From Pyricularia pennisetigena (lineage: Eukaryota; Ascomycota; Sordariomycetes; Magnaporthales; Pyriculariaceae): a stretch of 64,000 bases of DNA. The stretch lies in the NCBI RefSeq assembly GCF_004337985.1, contig NW_021940921.1, positions 1,133,758 through 1,197,757 of the forward strand. The letters are read 5' to 3'. The notes beneath the pieces are model-generated. The model made no database searches, was not told the origin of the DNA, and saw nothing but the letters and a program-made list of their open reading frames with translations. Of the stretch, positions 43,621-55,669 are shown piece after piece (within the stretch, counting starts at the first letter, position 1; every line of letters begins with the position of its first letter). Both the position numbers and the translations under genes were made by a program.

Positions 43621-45799
43621 CGTATAAGGACCAATTTTACGATAAACTGATACGGGACGCAAATACCAATACCTTAAACCGTTTCGCCAATATAATATTT
43701 TTTACGGAATATATAGCGGATTTATGGACCTTAGCGCGATATAATATAAAAAACCTCGCAAAAATCCCAAAATTGGTAAATATTTTAAGTATCATAAACC
43801 AAAATATATAACCAAATTTTATCCCCGAAATATTTCGGATTTACACCTCGACCCCAGGAGATTACGAGGACTAAATACCACCACCCATTAATAAATATAA
43901 CCGGATTAATACAATTTAATAAATTGGACCGTATATTACGACGATAATTATATAACCTATAATAACATAAAAATGGACGCAGGATTATACCTATAAAAAC
44001 CCAAAAGCACCCGGATTTTAGTAATAGGAAACCGCGTATTTATTAAAACCAAATTACCAGCACAATTACGCAAATAAAACGCCAAATTACCCGAGCCTAC
44101 GGAATTAAATACTTTAAAAAAATTAAAACCAAAACCATTGGGATAAACCCACCGTATCCGGATAATCCAATAAACCCCAACGGACGAATCTAATAACGAG
44201 TTAAAAAACGAATTTAACGAAAAAAAAACTATATTTTTAAACCTATATAATATAACAAAAAAAAATAACCCCTATATATATAAAAAAAAACTTATCAACT
44301 TATACCAAAACGACCAATTAAAACAATTTCCCGGGATATTATTTCGAGTATAAATATAAAACCCTAGAAAATTAATTAATTTAACCTTCGGAAACCACCC
44401 AATTTTGGATACCAAACATCCTAAATATATAAAAATCTTTTGGGCAAAATGTTTTCAAAATAATTGCGGACTATATTTTAACAGAAAAATAATCCACGAT
44501 TTTTTTCCACGACGACGTAAAACAACAAATATCTACGAAATATATACCACCACTAGATTACCCAATTGGGAAATTAAAATAAAATTTAATACCGAACCAG
44601 CGGTAGTCTTTACCCCTTATAACGATTACTTTATAATATATTACAATTAAAAATAATTCCCACAGTACAAATGCACCCGAAATATTTGCAAAATACATAT
44701 GTTAGTTAAAATATAGGTATAGTACGAAATAAAGTTACGATAACCAGGACCCGCACCTATAACTAAAATCGTGTGGAACCCCAACGTTAAGAACAACGAA
44801 ATACCTATAAACGTACGAAAAACGCCTGCACCAATAGGGCACCGATTTAATAAAATTAAAATTAAAAACAGCTATACGCCCCAAAATAAAAAAAATAAAA
44901 ACCCACGACGCGAATCCAGCAAACCAAAATATTAGAATAATTAAACGATATAGGGCACCAAACGGTAGTAATAAAAACGGAATAAAAAACCTTAAACGCC
45001 ATGCAAACCACGAAATTAGCACACGAACATATATTCCTAAATATACGATTTAATGGAAAACCCATACGAACGCTTTTTAATAACGGAATATAAAATAATT
45101 ACATTTTTCCAAAAATCGTTAAAAAACGACGAATAGCTTAATAATAAAAAAAAACTATATCGACTGTAAACCGTAAAAAGAAAAGCAGTTTTATACGGGA
45201 ACGGTACCATCGAAATAAAAACCGTACACCTTTAAATGGAAAATTATAAACGAAAAAAACAAATTATTTTCAATATTACGGAAATAAAAAACAAAAACAT
45301 AATTTTAGGGATTTTTTGGTTTAAAAAAAGCAACCCCCGGATAAGTTGGCTTATAGGCCAAGCTTAATAGATAAAACACCTAATTACTAAACGATCTCCA
45401 GCATAACAAGGTTTATATAGGAAACGTAAGGTACGGAAAAACTAAATAAAACAAATAGCGTATTTACAGGAAGGACGACTAACCCCGGAACCGATATCGG
45501 AAAAGAAGCGATTATTTACAGGTTAAAACCGATCCAATTATATAATATAAATCACGAAAAAACAGACCAAAAACGGTAAAATCCCATAAAAATACCAAAA
45601 TTATATACGATTATTTAACCAAAAATTTGAAACAGGATTACCCGAATATAGTCCGTTCGACCACGAAATATTATTAAAAAAAGGAACCCAACCAAAATTC
45701 TACAAAATATACGGTTTAAATCCGACATAAATGGAAATTTTAAACGAATACCTCGCAAAAAACCTTAAAAAAATTATATTAAACCATCGATATTACCAA

Positions 45800-46900
45800 C
45801 AGGATACCCAATCCTTTTCGTACCAAAAAAAACGGAAAATTACAATTATACGTGGATTACAAACAATTAAACGATATTATAATAAAAAATTGCTACCCGC
45901 TCCCACTAATAGGAGAATTTCGAAATATATTTTATTAAATATAATAGTTTACAATATTAAATTTTAAAAAAGCATATAATTTAATCCGTATAAAGGAAGG
46001 CGAGGAATGGAAAACAGCATTTCGCACCAAACGAAAATATTACGAATACCTGGTAATATTTTTCGGTTATACTAACGCCCCCGCAATTTTTGAAACTATA
46101 ATTAACCTCGTTTTTAGGGAATATTTGAACATTTTTATCGTTATTTACCTTGACGATATTTTTATTTTTTCTAAAACGTTGGAAAAATATAAAAAATACG
46201 TTTATACAGTTTTACAAAGATTATAAAACGCTAAGCTTTTAATCAAACCCGAAAAATGCATTTTTTACAATAAGCAAATTAATTTCCTAAAATATATTAT
46301 CGCCTTTGGAGAAATTAGGATGGAAAAATCAAAAATCCAAATAATAAAGGAATAACCCCAATTATAAAACGTAAAAAACGTTCGGGCATTTTTTGGATTC
46401 GTAAATCTTTATAAAAGATTTATTAAAGGTTACGGCACGATCGCCACCCTATTAACCAATATAACCAAAAAGGATTTAAAATTCCAATGGACGGAACAAA
46501 TACAGCAAATTTTCGAACAATTACGAAATGCAATAATATAAAAACGGATTTTTAAAATATTAAACCCAATAAAACCTTTCGAAATCGAAACCGACGGATC
46601 CGATTATATAATCGGAGGACAATTTAACCAACGAAAAAAAAGAGGCTTACATTTTTACGCCTTTTTTTACAGAAATTATATAAATTAAAATTTAATTACC
46701 AAATCCACGATAAAAAATTTATAATTATGATCCGGACATTTAAAAATTGAAAATTATAATTATCCGGGATTAAATACCAAATATTAATTTATATGGATTA
46801 TAAAAATTTAACCCATTTTATTATTAGCAAAATGTTAAACAAACGATAAATTAAATGGGTAAAATTCCTATTAAAATTCCATTTTAAAATTATTTACCGA
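45800..46900 (+). pseudogene. Gypsy reverse transcriptase and RNase H remnant
   Basis: From about 45830 the frame reads LQLYVDYKQLNDIIIKNCYP, FKKAYNLIRIKEGEEWKTAF and VIYLDDIFIFSK near 46140-46170. The YLDD active site is intact, although the first RT Asp region reads NFKKAYN where the family has D-x-x-x-A-Y. RNase H follows with FEIETDGSDYIIGGQF near 46580. Confidence 0.8.
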
Positions 46901-47089
46901 AAAAAAATAAAAAATGGTAGGGCCGACGTTTTTAACAAAAAATTAAATTATAAAAACATAATACCCGACAAAATACGGAAAGTTTTTACGGTAAACGATA
47001 ACAGAAACCTTTTACCAATTTACCGAAATCTTATAAAGATTAATACGGTAATTATACCAAAAAAATACGGAAAATCCACGAGAGTAAAA

Positions 47090-47960
47090 TTTACGGATAC
47101 CAAGGAATTTCCAAAATATGGAAACGGTTAAAACAGCACCATAATTTCAAAAAAATACGATAAAAAGTACGAAAAACCATTAAAAATTGCGAGTTTTGCG
47201 CAAAAAACAAATCCGCCAAACACAAACTTTACGGGTTTTTACAACCTTTACCAACCCCTAATAAGGCCTGGTAAATTATTATAATAAATTTTATTATTAA
47301 ATTACCTTTTTCCGAAAAACTATTTACTAAGATTAAATACGATAATAAATTAATTATAATAAACAAATTTATTAGATACGCCTATTTCCTACCCTATAAA
47401 AAAAGTAATCACGCCGAAAAAATCGCTTATACATTTTTACGAATAATTATTAATAATTACGGATTTCCAGAAAATATTATTACGGACAAAAATAAGTTTT
47501 TTACATTAAAAATTTGGAAATTTTTAATGGAATAGCTAAAAACCGACCACAGATTATTTACAGTATTCCACCCACAAACAAACGGACCAATAAAACGAGC
47601 AAATTAAATATTAAAATAATATTTGAAATATTATATAAATTATAAATAGGATAATTGGGTACGGTTATTACCCACAATACAATTCGCATATAACAATTTA
47701 AAAAATAAAAATACCAAAATAACCCCGTTTTATACCAATTACGGATTTAACTTTACGGTATATAGAAAATTAAAAACCACGAGTACGGCCCTACGAACCG
47801 ATAAACAAATAAACGAATTACGAAAATTCCACCAAAAACTCCAATAGGAATTGGAATTCGTATAAAAAAAATAACCAAATACGTTAATTAGTATCGGATA
47901 AAAGGAATATTTTTCCAGGAAAAAAATAACGTTTATTTTATTCGACGTAGTATTAAAATA
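47090..47960 (+). pseudogene. Gypsy integrase remnant
   Basis: An H2C2-type zinc segment (HHNF...CEFCAKNK) near 47140-47220 precedes the core. The core reads INFIIKLPFS where the family has D-F-I-x-x-L-P, ITDKNKFFT with its Asp kept, and NGPIKRAN where the family has N-G-x-x-E-R-x-N. Two of three catalytic acids are therefore lost, as Asp-to-Asn and Glu-to-Lys, both G-to-A. Confidence 0.75.
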
Positions 47961-48129
47961 TAACGACCAAATAACAAATTTAATTTTAAAAAGTTTGGAG
48001 TTGTTAAAATCGATAAAAAAATTAGCGAAACCAATTATAAATTATTATTACCAGGAATTATAAAAATCCACCTAACATTTTACGTATTATTATTGGAATT
48101 AGCATCACCCGGTACCAATATATAAAAAA

Positions 48130-48310
48130 CCATCGAAATCGACGTAAAGAAAACGTACGACCTCGAATGAATACTGGACCACAAACGCAATTACGGTAAA
48201 ATAAAATATTTTATTGAATGGGAAAATTATAAATACGAAAAAAACATTTAGGAACCTTTTAATTACCTCCAAAATTACCAGGAATTATTCCGCCAATATT
48301 ATTAAAAGCT
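48130..48310 (+). pseudogene. Gypsy chromodomain remnant
   Basis: Translation reads ILDHKRNYGKIKYFIEWENY, then EKNI-stop-EPFNYLQNYQELF: the chromodomain pattern I-L-D-x-R-x-x-x-G-x-x-x-Y-L-V-K-W-x-G-Y ... T-W-E-P, with Trp of WEP turned into a stop. In chromoviruses it directs insertion to heterochromatin. Confidence 0.8.
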
Positions 48311-49140
48311 GGATTTGCGAACAAATTAACCAAAAAAAAGGACGATTTAAAAAAATATTATTTACCATTCCTAAAAACTAAAAATCGACCAGGATTCGAA
48401 ATTATATTACCAAACAAGTTTACAAAAAAACGATTAATATATATTATAAATTGAAATATACGAATAAAACAATTTACCGACCGAATCCTGCGTAAAAACA
48501 TTTATTTTATCCAACAAAAAAAGATTTAAGAAACCTATTGGGAAAAACAAATTCCAAACAAAACTGGAATCCGGAAAAAACGATTTTAAAAACATTTTAG
48601 GAAAAATTTCGGCCAATCGCCGCCGTTTTTCCTGTTTTACCTCCTTACGTTCGATTCGATCCAATTTTTCCAAATTATCGATATTACGACGAACCGCTTT
48701 TATTATTTTTTTAAACCACATTTTTTTTTATTTACGCAATCGAAAATTTTTTCCTCCGTTGCTTCCAATTTAAATTTAAATTTTAAATATTGGGCCGCGA
48801 TTTTATATAATTATTTTCGGAAAATACCTATAATATCGCATCGCAAACAATTTAAACCAATATATTCGATATAACGAAAAGAATCCCGAGGCGATATATC
48901 GTATTTCGCGATCCTTTACGATTCGCAAGCAAAATAAAAAAACATTTCGACCGCCGAAAAAAAAGCATAAAAAATAAGTCGTTGCGACAAGCGGTGGACG
49001 TACGACCACGAATTCTAATTACGCGATTAAATATAGCGTAAGAAAGTTAGCAAAAAAGAATATGGAGATAAAAACAAGGATTAAAGGAATATAAACTATT
49101 TAAAAACCAAAGAAATTTGGCTAAAAAAAAGGAAACCTAA
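48311..49140 (+). other. Gypsy 3' non-coding region
   Basis: About 800 bp between the chromodomain and the 3' LTR. The minus-strand frames here have no family resemblance. An A/G-rich run just before 49141 is the likely polypurine tract. Confidence 0.5.
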
Positions 49141-49582
49141 TATTACGACCAAATAAAATAAATTAATACCAATAAAGCCAAGCGGCGTTATACCCTTTTT
49201 AACGATATTTGACCAAAAAAAACACCGATTGACAAAAAACCAAATTATATAAAAAATTACGTAACCCCACGTAATCGCCAAAAAAACGATATAATTAATA
49301 TATTATACATTAATTATAAGAAAACAAATAATATGCGGGCTATGGGATATATTATTTATATTATACCCAGGATAACGGATTATTTAAGGATACGTTTATT
49401 ATTATGTAAATGAATTTAGCTTAGGATTGCTTAGCAGCAATTAATTTATTACCTACCCAGGAATCGATTATAATTTCACCCCAGTTATTAAGGAACCCCA
49501 GTTACCTAGTCCAGACGCTCAATTGCTTCAACCCACTGTACTTTACCCTAAGAACAGGTTACCCGATACCTTGATCGTAACA
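49141..49582 (+). repeat. 3' LTR of the Gypsy element
   Basis: 442 bp, starting TATTACGACC (TG mutated to TA) and ending GATCGTAACA. Its inner (left) half is heavily mutated and its outer (right) half is well preserved, the mirror of the 5' LTR. Confidence 0.92.
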
Positions 49583-49612
49583 AAAAGTCGGTATTAATGT
49601 CCGTCGATTGTA

Positions 49613-49630
49613 GGATGAGCCTTGAGACTA
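49613..49630 (-). repeat. Orphan terminus of a TIR element
   Basis: Matches the last 18 bp of the left end of the TIR element family in minus orientation with one mismatch (GATGAGCCTTGAGACTA). No body adjoins it. Confidence 0.5.
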
Positions 49631-51628
49631 GCTTGAACAGCTTTAACAGCAACTAAACAGCGATTAAACACACTGAACAACGCCTGAACAGCCTGAACAG
49701 CAACTGAACAGCGACTGAACATAGTCTCAGTGCTCAGACTAGACCCCCCTGCTTCGCAGTGGGGACCGAGCGCTCCATATACCTTTCAGCCACATGGCTT
49801 TTCGACCAATTTATTGGCCGAAAAAAACGCACTCGTTTTAGTCTGAGGACAATTTGTCGCATTTCGCCGTTTATAGCGGGTATATACATTGTATTAAAAA
49901 CAGGTTTCATAAAGGCCCTGCGACTGCATGCTAAATGCAATTAGCTGCATTTATTATGCGCGCAACCAATTGAACAGCGGTATAATTCACATATTATATT
50001 TGCTTTATAAATGTAAAAAACGTATAACCACAGTGCGCAACTAAATGTTCGAATACAAAATTGAATAAAAATATAAAAATATAAAAGAACCTGCGTTGGA
50101 CTGATTGGAGTTTGGCAATTGTTCCACTGAAAACCGCGCTTTTGTAACTGATTTATTTGGAAAGACATCTAAATAATCCTAAAATCTGTAAATCTTTTAT
50201 CATATTGAATTATTATTTTGAATAATAGTATATAATATTAATTTAAAGTTTTTTGATAGCATCTATAGTTGAGCGGATTGAAAATCACAGATTGCATGCA
50301 GCTATCGTTTAAAACTAAGCTTTTATTGATATTTTTATACTAATTATTAATTTATTGAAAAATTGAATAATTTACGCAAATAATGGTCAAATCGAAAGAA
50401 ATTTTGGTATATCCATTTCTTGATAGATTTATATATAAGTGTTATTTAATCTCATTTCTATAAACTTGATTCAGTTGAATAAAGCAAAAATAGAAAAATT
50501 GCACCAATTTAATATGTTTTTATATAAAAAAATCATTTGGGCGTGTATTTTAGATCGGATTTCACGTCAACGTTTGTTTATATATTTCATTTAATCCCTG
50601 TAGTTTTGGCTTTATTCATGTGAAAGTGGGTAAGAATATAAAAGCGTTTCGACTGTAAATTATATATAAGATTGTAAACACGTTACCTGTCCGCTTATTT
50701 AACGGTTTAAATAATTGGATATATATAGCAAACTGTAATACTATATTATATACATGTACGCCACTCTCAACCTGCAGAATCCATGAAACTTGGCCCCAAA
50801 ACAAAAATGATATAAAATTAATAAAAGAAAGCAAAAATAAATAAATAATACACATTTCGCATTTTTTTACATAAAAAGATCTTTGAAACCAATATTATAA
50901 GTTTGAATAAATGTGAACGTTTGTTTATATACCTAATCCAATCCCTAAAATTCTGGTTTTATTATCGACAAAATTGGTAAAAGTATAAAGGCGTTTTAAT
51001 TATAAATTATATATAAAAATAAATATTCCTTACCTATCCGCTTATTTGACTATTTATATAATACGTTATAAGTACCAGAATTTAACATAACGGTATATAT
51101 ACGTATATAACCCTCTACGTGCAAAAAATTATAAGTTTTGGTGAAAAATTAAAAATAATATCAAAAAAAATCGAAAAAACAGTACCGCCATAAAAGGATT
51201 AAGGGCAGGTGGTATCCAATTCGGCCGTTTTAGCAAATAAAAAAAATAAATTAAATCGTTGCTAATAGCGGTAATAAACGCTATTTTCAACGTGCAAACC
51301 GCTGATTTTTACGATTTTAATTTAATTTTTTATAACGGAGTTTCGGTCGCAAAAGTGCCGAAAATACCGCTATAAACGGCTAAAATCGACAAGTTGTCCT
51401 CAGACCTGAACCAAAGCGTTTTTTGGATGGACCCACAGGTATATTGCAAAACCGCAATTGAGCCACGAAATGGAGCGAACCGAACGAAGTGGATCAATTG
51501 TGGAGCTTTGGGCTTTAGGGATGAGCCCTGAGACTATACTGAACATTCTGAATAACGCCTGAGTAGCCTGAATAGCAATTGAATAGCGATTAAACACACT
51601 GAATAATGCCTGAATAGCCTGAATAAAA
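49631..51628. repeat. 51-bp minisatellite interrupted by TIR element copy 6
   Basis: About three units of a 51-bp repeat built from CTGAACA/CTGAATA modules (AACTGAACAGCGA..., ACGCCTGAACAGCC...) lie at 49650-49721 and 51537-51628. The TIR element splits the second unit. Confidence 0.75.
49722..51536 (-). mobile_element. TIR element (putative Mutator-like), copy 6
   Basis: 1815 bp, inverse orientation, 9-bp duplication GACTGAACA (49713-49721) and TACTGAACA (51537-51545), matching at 8 of 9 positions. It is the only copy not inserted in a transposon. Confidence 0.88.
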
Positions 51629-52944
51629 GCGGGGCGAATCACGTGGTAGATGCTAGGGATGTAGTGGTCTAGATTCGGCGTAGATTTCAAAAAGTATTTT
51701 GCTCTGCCCCGTCCTCCCTATCTCCAAAATCAGTCCGCCTATCTCACTGCGTTGTGACTGGATTGGAGGCCTTTGATGCAACCACTTTTGCTTTTTGCAA
51801 AGTCTTTTCAATCTTGATCAAGTGATGCAGTTAAGATACTTAATATCTAGAGTCAGCGCTTTGGATTTCTCAGTAGTTATTTCACAGCACAAATCAGTCG
51901 ATGCAGTATTCACACACATCCATCTTGGTCCATTTGCTCCGTCCAGATTCGCTGCAGTAGGCGGCGGGAGGAACACCACGCGAAAACCAGTTTCCAGGGC
52001 GAACCAGGCCGACCGAGGGGCAGCTCGACCCTTGAGACTGCAGGCTTCTTATTTTGCAACCCATCTAAAAGCGTTAATAAGGTGCGTATAATGAATGGAT
52101 ATACGGAGGATCATTTCTAGGACACGCACTCTAGTAAAAGGGTGAATGTTTGAAAATCCGATCAAGTGCAAAGGTTGACTCGCAGAAATAAGAACCTTGC
52201 ACTGTTCACGATCGGCGAACTTCTAAGAGTTGGGGCTTTTCAAAATTTACCTATTTTTACCCTTCAAGCTTGCTGCTTATCTCGCAACCAATACAGCCAA
52301 AACGAATCCAATTTTGGTAGCATTAGCCCATACATTGAACCCCGTAAGGAGCTTCCACAAAAATCAAACCAGGGGCTATTTCTATGCAGTCTGCAAATTG
52401 TCCTAGGCCAGAGTTACATGACGTTTGGAAAAGGCTTTGCCAAGCCAATCAGCTCTTGTGAAAATCTCATATGAGGTTACATTTGTCCCCACCACGTCTC
52501 TCCCCTTGGTGTTTTGGCAACCCCATAAACCTGACTCGGCGTTGCTGTTGCTACCTTGTGTCGATATCGAGCTTGGTCCTTTGCCGCTAACTTATCATGT
52601 GCTGAGGCTTGCCCCAAGTCCCGGTACCCCCGATATCTTCAGGAGGCCAAAGAAATGGATGTGCAAGTTTAGTCGGGGGCTGGATCGCAGGGCGCCGGCC
52701 CTCGACACGCTTGGGGTTGGCTTCAGGGGAAATTAATTACATAAACGGCCAGGAATCTCGTTCACTAGAACCTATTCCTTCTATTCCTCACCATTCAACG
52801 CGCCAAACTTCCACAGTTCCATTCCTTTAGTATTTTCCTCTGTACTTTTTCCTTCTGTCACTCTTTGAACCTTTTACTGTCCAACCAGCTCCATCTTCAA
52901 TCCTTTTTTTGGGGGGTTTCTTTTTTGCTCTTTCCAATCGACAG
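51629..52944. other. Single-copy spacer and promoter region
   Basis: Balanced composition with no supported gene. The last ~150 bp before 52945 are strongly pyrimidine-rich, consistent with the promoter and 5' UTR of the next gene. Confidence 0.45.
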
Positions 52945-53387
52945 ATGCATTTTTCCAAGATCCAGCTTTTCGCTCTCCTGGCCGCCGTCAGCGCCTCGGC
53001 CGGCAACGTTGGTCCCGTCGACTCGCTTTCGCTCCCGCTCACCGAGGCCGTTACCCCCATTGCCCCGGTGAAGCCCGCCGCGCCTGCCGACGCCGCTGAC
53101 ATTGTCAACGTCACTGCGCCCGTAAGCAACATTACTCCCTCCTACAACATCTCCCTTGGCTTGTTTGGTTCGGAGTCCAAGTCCGAGAAGGGTACTACCC
53201 TGGCACGCCGCATTACCATCAAGAACTGCGAGGTAAGAGCTTTCCCCAGCTTCGTGATAGCGTAGTAATTTCGACAATATAACTTTTTCTTGACGATTTC
53301 CAGGCCAGGACCAGCAAGATTGAGTGCGGGAAGATTTTCTCCGGTTGCACGTGGCTCCGTGCCTCCCAAGACTGCGTCAAACGTTGA
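52945..53387 (+). CDS. Small secreted 4-Cys protein with possible Kex2-processed C-terminal peptide, two exons
   Basis: Exon 1 is 52945-53232, the intron 53233-53303 (GTAAGA...TTGAC...CCAG, 71 bp, phase 0) and exon 2 53304-53387, giving 123 aa. The signal peptide is MHFSKIQLFALLAAVSASAG. The next ~65 residues are Ala/Pro/Val-rich with three N-glycosylation sequons (NVT, NIT, NIS at 55-70) and no Cys. After LARR at 86-89, a Kex2-type site, comes a basic 34-residue tail holding all four Cys (95, 104, 111, 120; spacing 8, 6, 8). This looks like a pro-region plus a disulfide-bonded mature peptide. No family recognised. The splice is supported by reading on to a clean stop with all Cys in the tail. 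Confidence 0.75.
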
Positions 53388-54342
53388 ACATTCGCAGTTT
53401 CGACAGATAAAAAAGAAATGGGTGGCGCGGGCCTGGATTTTGTCAGTACAAGTCCCAAAATTTAATTCTCGGGTTGGTTTTCCAAGGTTTAGCCCTAACA
53501 CCATGGATAATGAACAACAAGGAATGAAGAGACGGACTTCGACTATATATTATGTCTGTAGGAAAAATGTGGATAGGATTCTATGGCTGGTTCTGGGTGG
53601 GATAGGCCGGTTGTTAAACATTGTGGCTTTTCTCTGTCCATATATCCTCGCCAGATAATGAATCTGAGCATTTGACTCTAGTCTTTCAGCCCTTAACCTT
53701 CATGACTTTATGTGCCAGAGTGAGGATACCGTGGGAAGACGTGGGCCGAGTTTATTCTCTCTATCTCCCAAGTTGCACATAAGCGCACTGTTGTTAAACG
53801 GCCTGGTGGTCATGACCAATACTCGGACGTCTGAAGTCAAACAGTATTATCCCTCTCATTGCTGCGTGGTACTGGTGCTGTGTTGCATGTCCAGCCGATG
53901 GACGAAACCGTATGTCGTGAGCGGAATACTAGACGGCTAATTGACCAAGCACGAGGACTATCCATCCTTTTTTTACTTTCGTCTGCAGCCCAGCTGGCGT
54001 CGAGAACAAATCGGGCCTCCTTCTACGGTCAAGCTCCTATAGTATCAAAACTTGATGTGCAAACTACTTACCGTTTACCGGTTTGCTGGGTCAATGTGAC
54101 TAAGATGATTCACGGCTTGAAAGGTACCGGGGCACGTACATAGATACGACCGAGGACGGCATACAGATTTGATAATGAGAACGCTTACCGTCAAAGCGAG
54201 CAGTTGCGACCGCCAAAAGTTGCCCAGGTTATATTTTAAACCACATCAAACTCATAATACAGTTTTAGTATTCATGGTTTATATGAAAGTGATCAAATAA
54301 AGTTCTCCTTGGTGACGTTTTTATGAATTCGAAGCATTTGAC
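53388..54342. other. Intergenic region
   Basis: No convincing gene. The frames at 53710-54143 overlap each other and lack signal peptides or domains. Confidence 0.4.
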
Positions 54343-54609
54343 TCAAGCCTTTGCGATTGCCTTGACGTTCGAGGATCCAGCTTTCCCCCAAACCTTGTCC
54401 AAGCAATCTGTTTGGCATTTCTTTTCCTCCAATGAATCCAATTGCTCCTCCGGGAGGAGGCGGAGTTGATTCCTAATCCTCTCAACACACTCTACGCCAC
54501 ACCTCTGATATTCCATTCGTACGTCACCAGAAGACTTGGGCTTGGTGTTGGTAGTGGCGGTGGCGCCGCCCACAATTGCAACAGCAGTAAGGAATGCTAA
54601 AGGCCTCAT
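54343..54609 (-). CDS. Small secreted protein with twin CX3C motif
   Basis: 88 aa, single exon, ATG at 54609. The signal peptide is MRPLAFLTAVAIVGGATA. The mature ~70 residues contain Cys37-X3-Cys41 and Cys65-X3-Cys69, separated by 23 residues of predicted helix and turn (VERIRNQLRLLPEEQLDSLE). Twin CX3C pairs that staple two helices define helical-hairpin folds (alpha-hairpinin-like and CHCH-like proteins). The signal peptide here argues for secretion and against mitochondrial CHCH import. It may also have an intron near its 3' end, but the plain frame is complete. Confidence 0.65.
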   Translation of the reverse strand: MRPLAFLTAVAIVGGATATTNTKPKSSGDVRMEYQRCGVECVERIRNQLRLLPEEQLDSLEEKKCQTDCLDKVWGKAGSSNVKAIAKA

Positions 54610-55246
54610 GTTGAGGTTCAGTAAGTAGCCGCACTGGCAGCCATGAAAGTTATTTGGCTGGGTGATGTGAAATTAAGAAAATAAGTTGGAATGAAGATTG
54701 GGACGAGAACACTAATCATGTAAGTTAAACCAAAGAAGGTGAAGATTATATATTAAAAAAGATATAAACGTGAAGGTAAAACAGAACCTAGAATACTCAG
54801 AATAAGCCTGCAGGAGTAAAGTCTACAAACTCGGATATTCGGTGTTGGGGAAATAGGAGCTTTATATGCCATTTGCACATAGCGACTTTATAAATAGATA
54901 TTCTTTATTAATGCTTTTGCGGGCCTGAATGACTAAAATGACATAGTTCCTGCAGGACTTACAATAGTAATTTGCAAGAACAGACTTGGCTAGGGGCTTA
55001 TATTTACCCGCAAATTTACAAATGGTAGGTATATAATCCACACAGTAACTTTAAGCGCTGCCGTTCAAAAATTTAACATAAGACAAGTATGAATATCTTT
55101 ATAAGTGTCAAAGCACCTCGGCAAATGAAATATTGTAAGAAACTGGAGCGACGAAGAGGGCAAGATTAAAGCTTGCATCCCCGCTCCTAGCCCCAGGATT
55201 AACATTGACAGCGATAGGTTCGTATCGCTAATAAGAGTTGCGATGC

Positions 55247-55284
<38 letters not shown>

Positions 55285-55669
55285 ATGTCCCAATTACGAA
55301 GCTTTGCCACTGAATACCGGAACTTGTAGTAAAGATTAACAAAAAAATTGGTGCAAAGTGTTGATATCAAGTTGAAAAGTGTGAATGGAGAAGCCGGAAA
55401 AATCAAATTCAAGGTCTGCAATAAGTATTGTAGTTACTTTTAATCTGTAAGTGCAAAAGAATGTTACAGCTATTGATATTCCGGGGTTGGGCGCAATTAT
55501 CGCTCAGAGGTGAGAGTTCGGTATCGGTACGGGAATGAGCAGAAGCCGTTCCCAGCTAATAGTAGTAGCGCGGATATTAAATCTGGAAGTTCCTGGTTTT
55601 TCGAACTAGTTTTGAACTGATTGTTTTGACATTTTGTGGTTAAAATAAGATAAAACCCTGTAATAGTCG
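54610..55669. other. Intergenic region with (TA)n microsatellite
   Basis: AT-leaning single-copy sequence with no supported gene. A (TA)n tract of about 30 bp lies at 55251-55280. Confidence 0.45.

Larger units (their letters stand above)
42402..49582 (+). mobile_element. Complete chromodomain Ty3/Gypsy (chromovirus), RIP-mutated
   Basis: A 7181-bp element with two 442-bp LTRs and the exact 5-bp duplication AAAAG at 42397-42401 and 49583-49587. Domain order is gag, RT, RNase H, zinc-binding integrase, integrase core, chromodomain, which is the chromovirus order. Every domain is recognisable but broken by stops, and the body is extremely A-rich. CpG is retained, so cytosine loss is not general CpG decay. 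Confidence 0.92.

Noticed and set aside
48434..49009. Minus-strand frames in the Gypsy 3' region
   Set aside because: Composition-driven frames in A-rich sequence with no family resemblance.
49631..51628. CRISPR-like array
   Set aside because: The units are contiguous 51-bp repeats without unique spacers, in a eukaryotic genome.
52827..53277. Minus-strand frames overlapping the 4-Cys secreted gene
   Set aside because: Plus strand has signal peptide, intron and Cys pattern; the minus frames are shadows.
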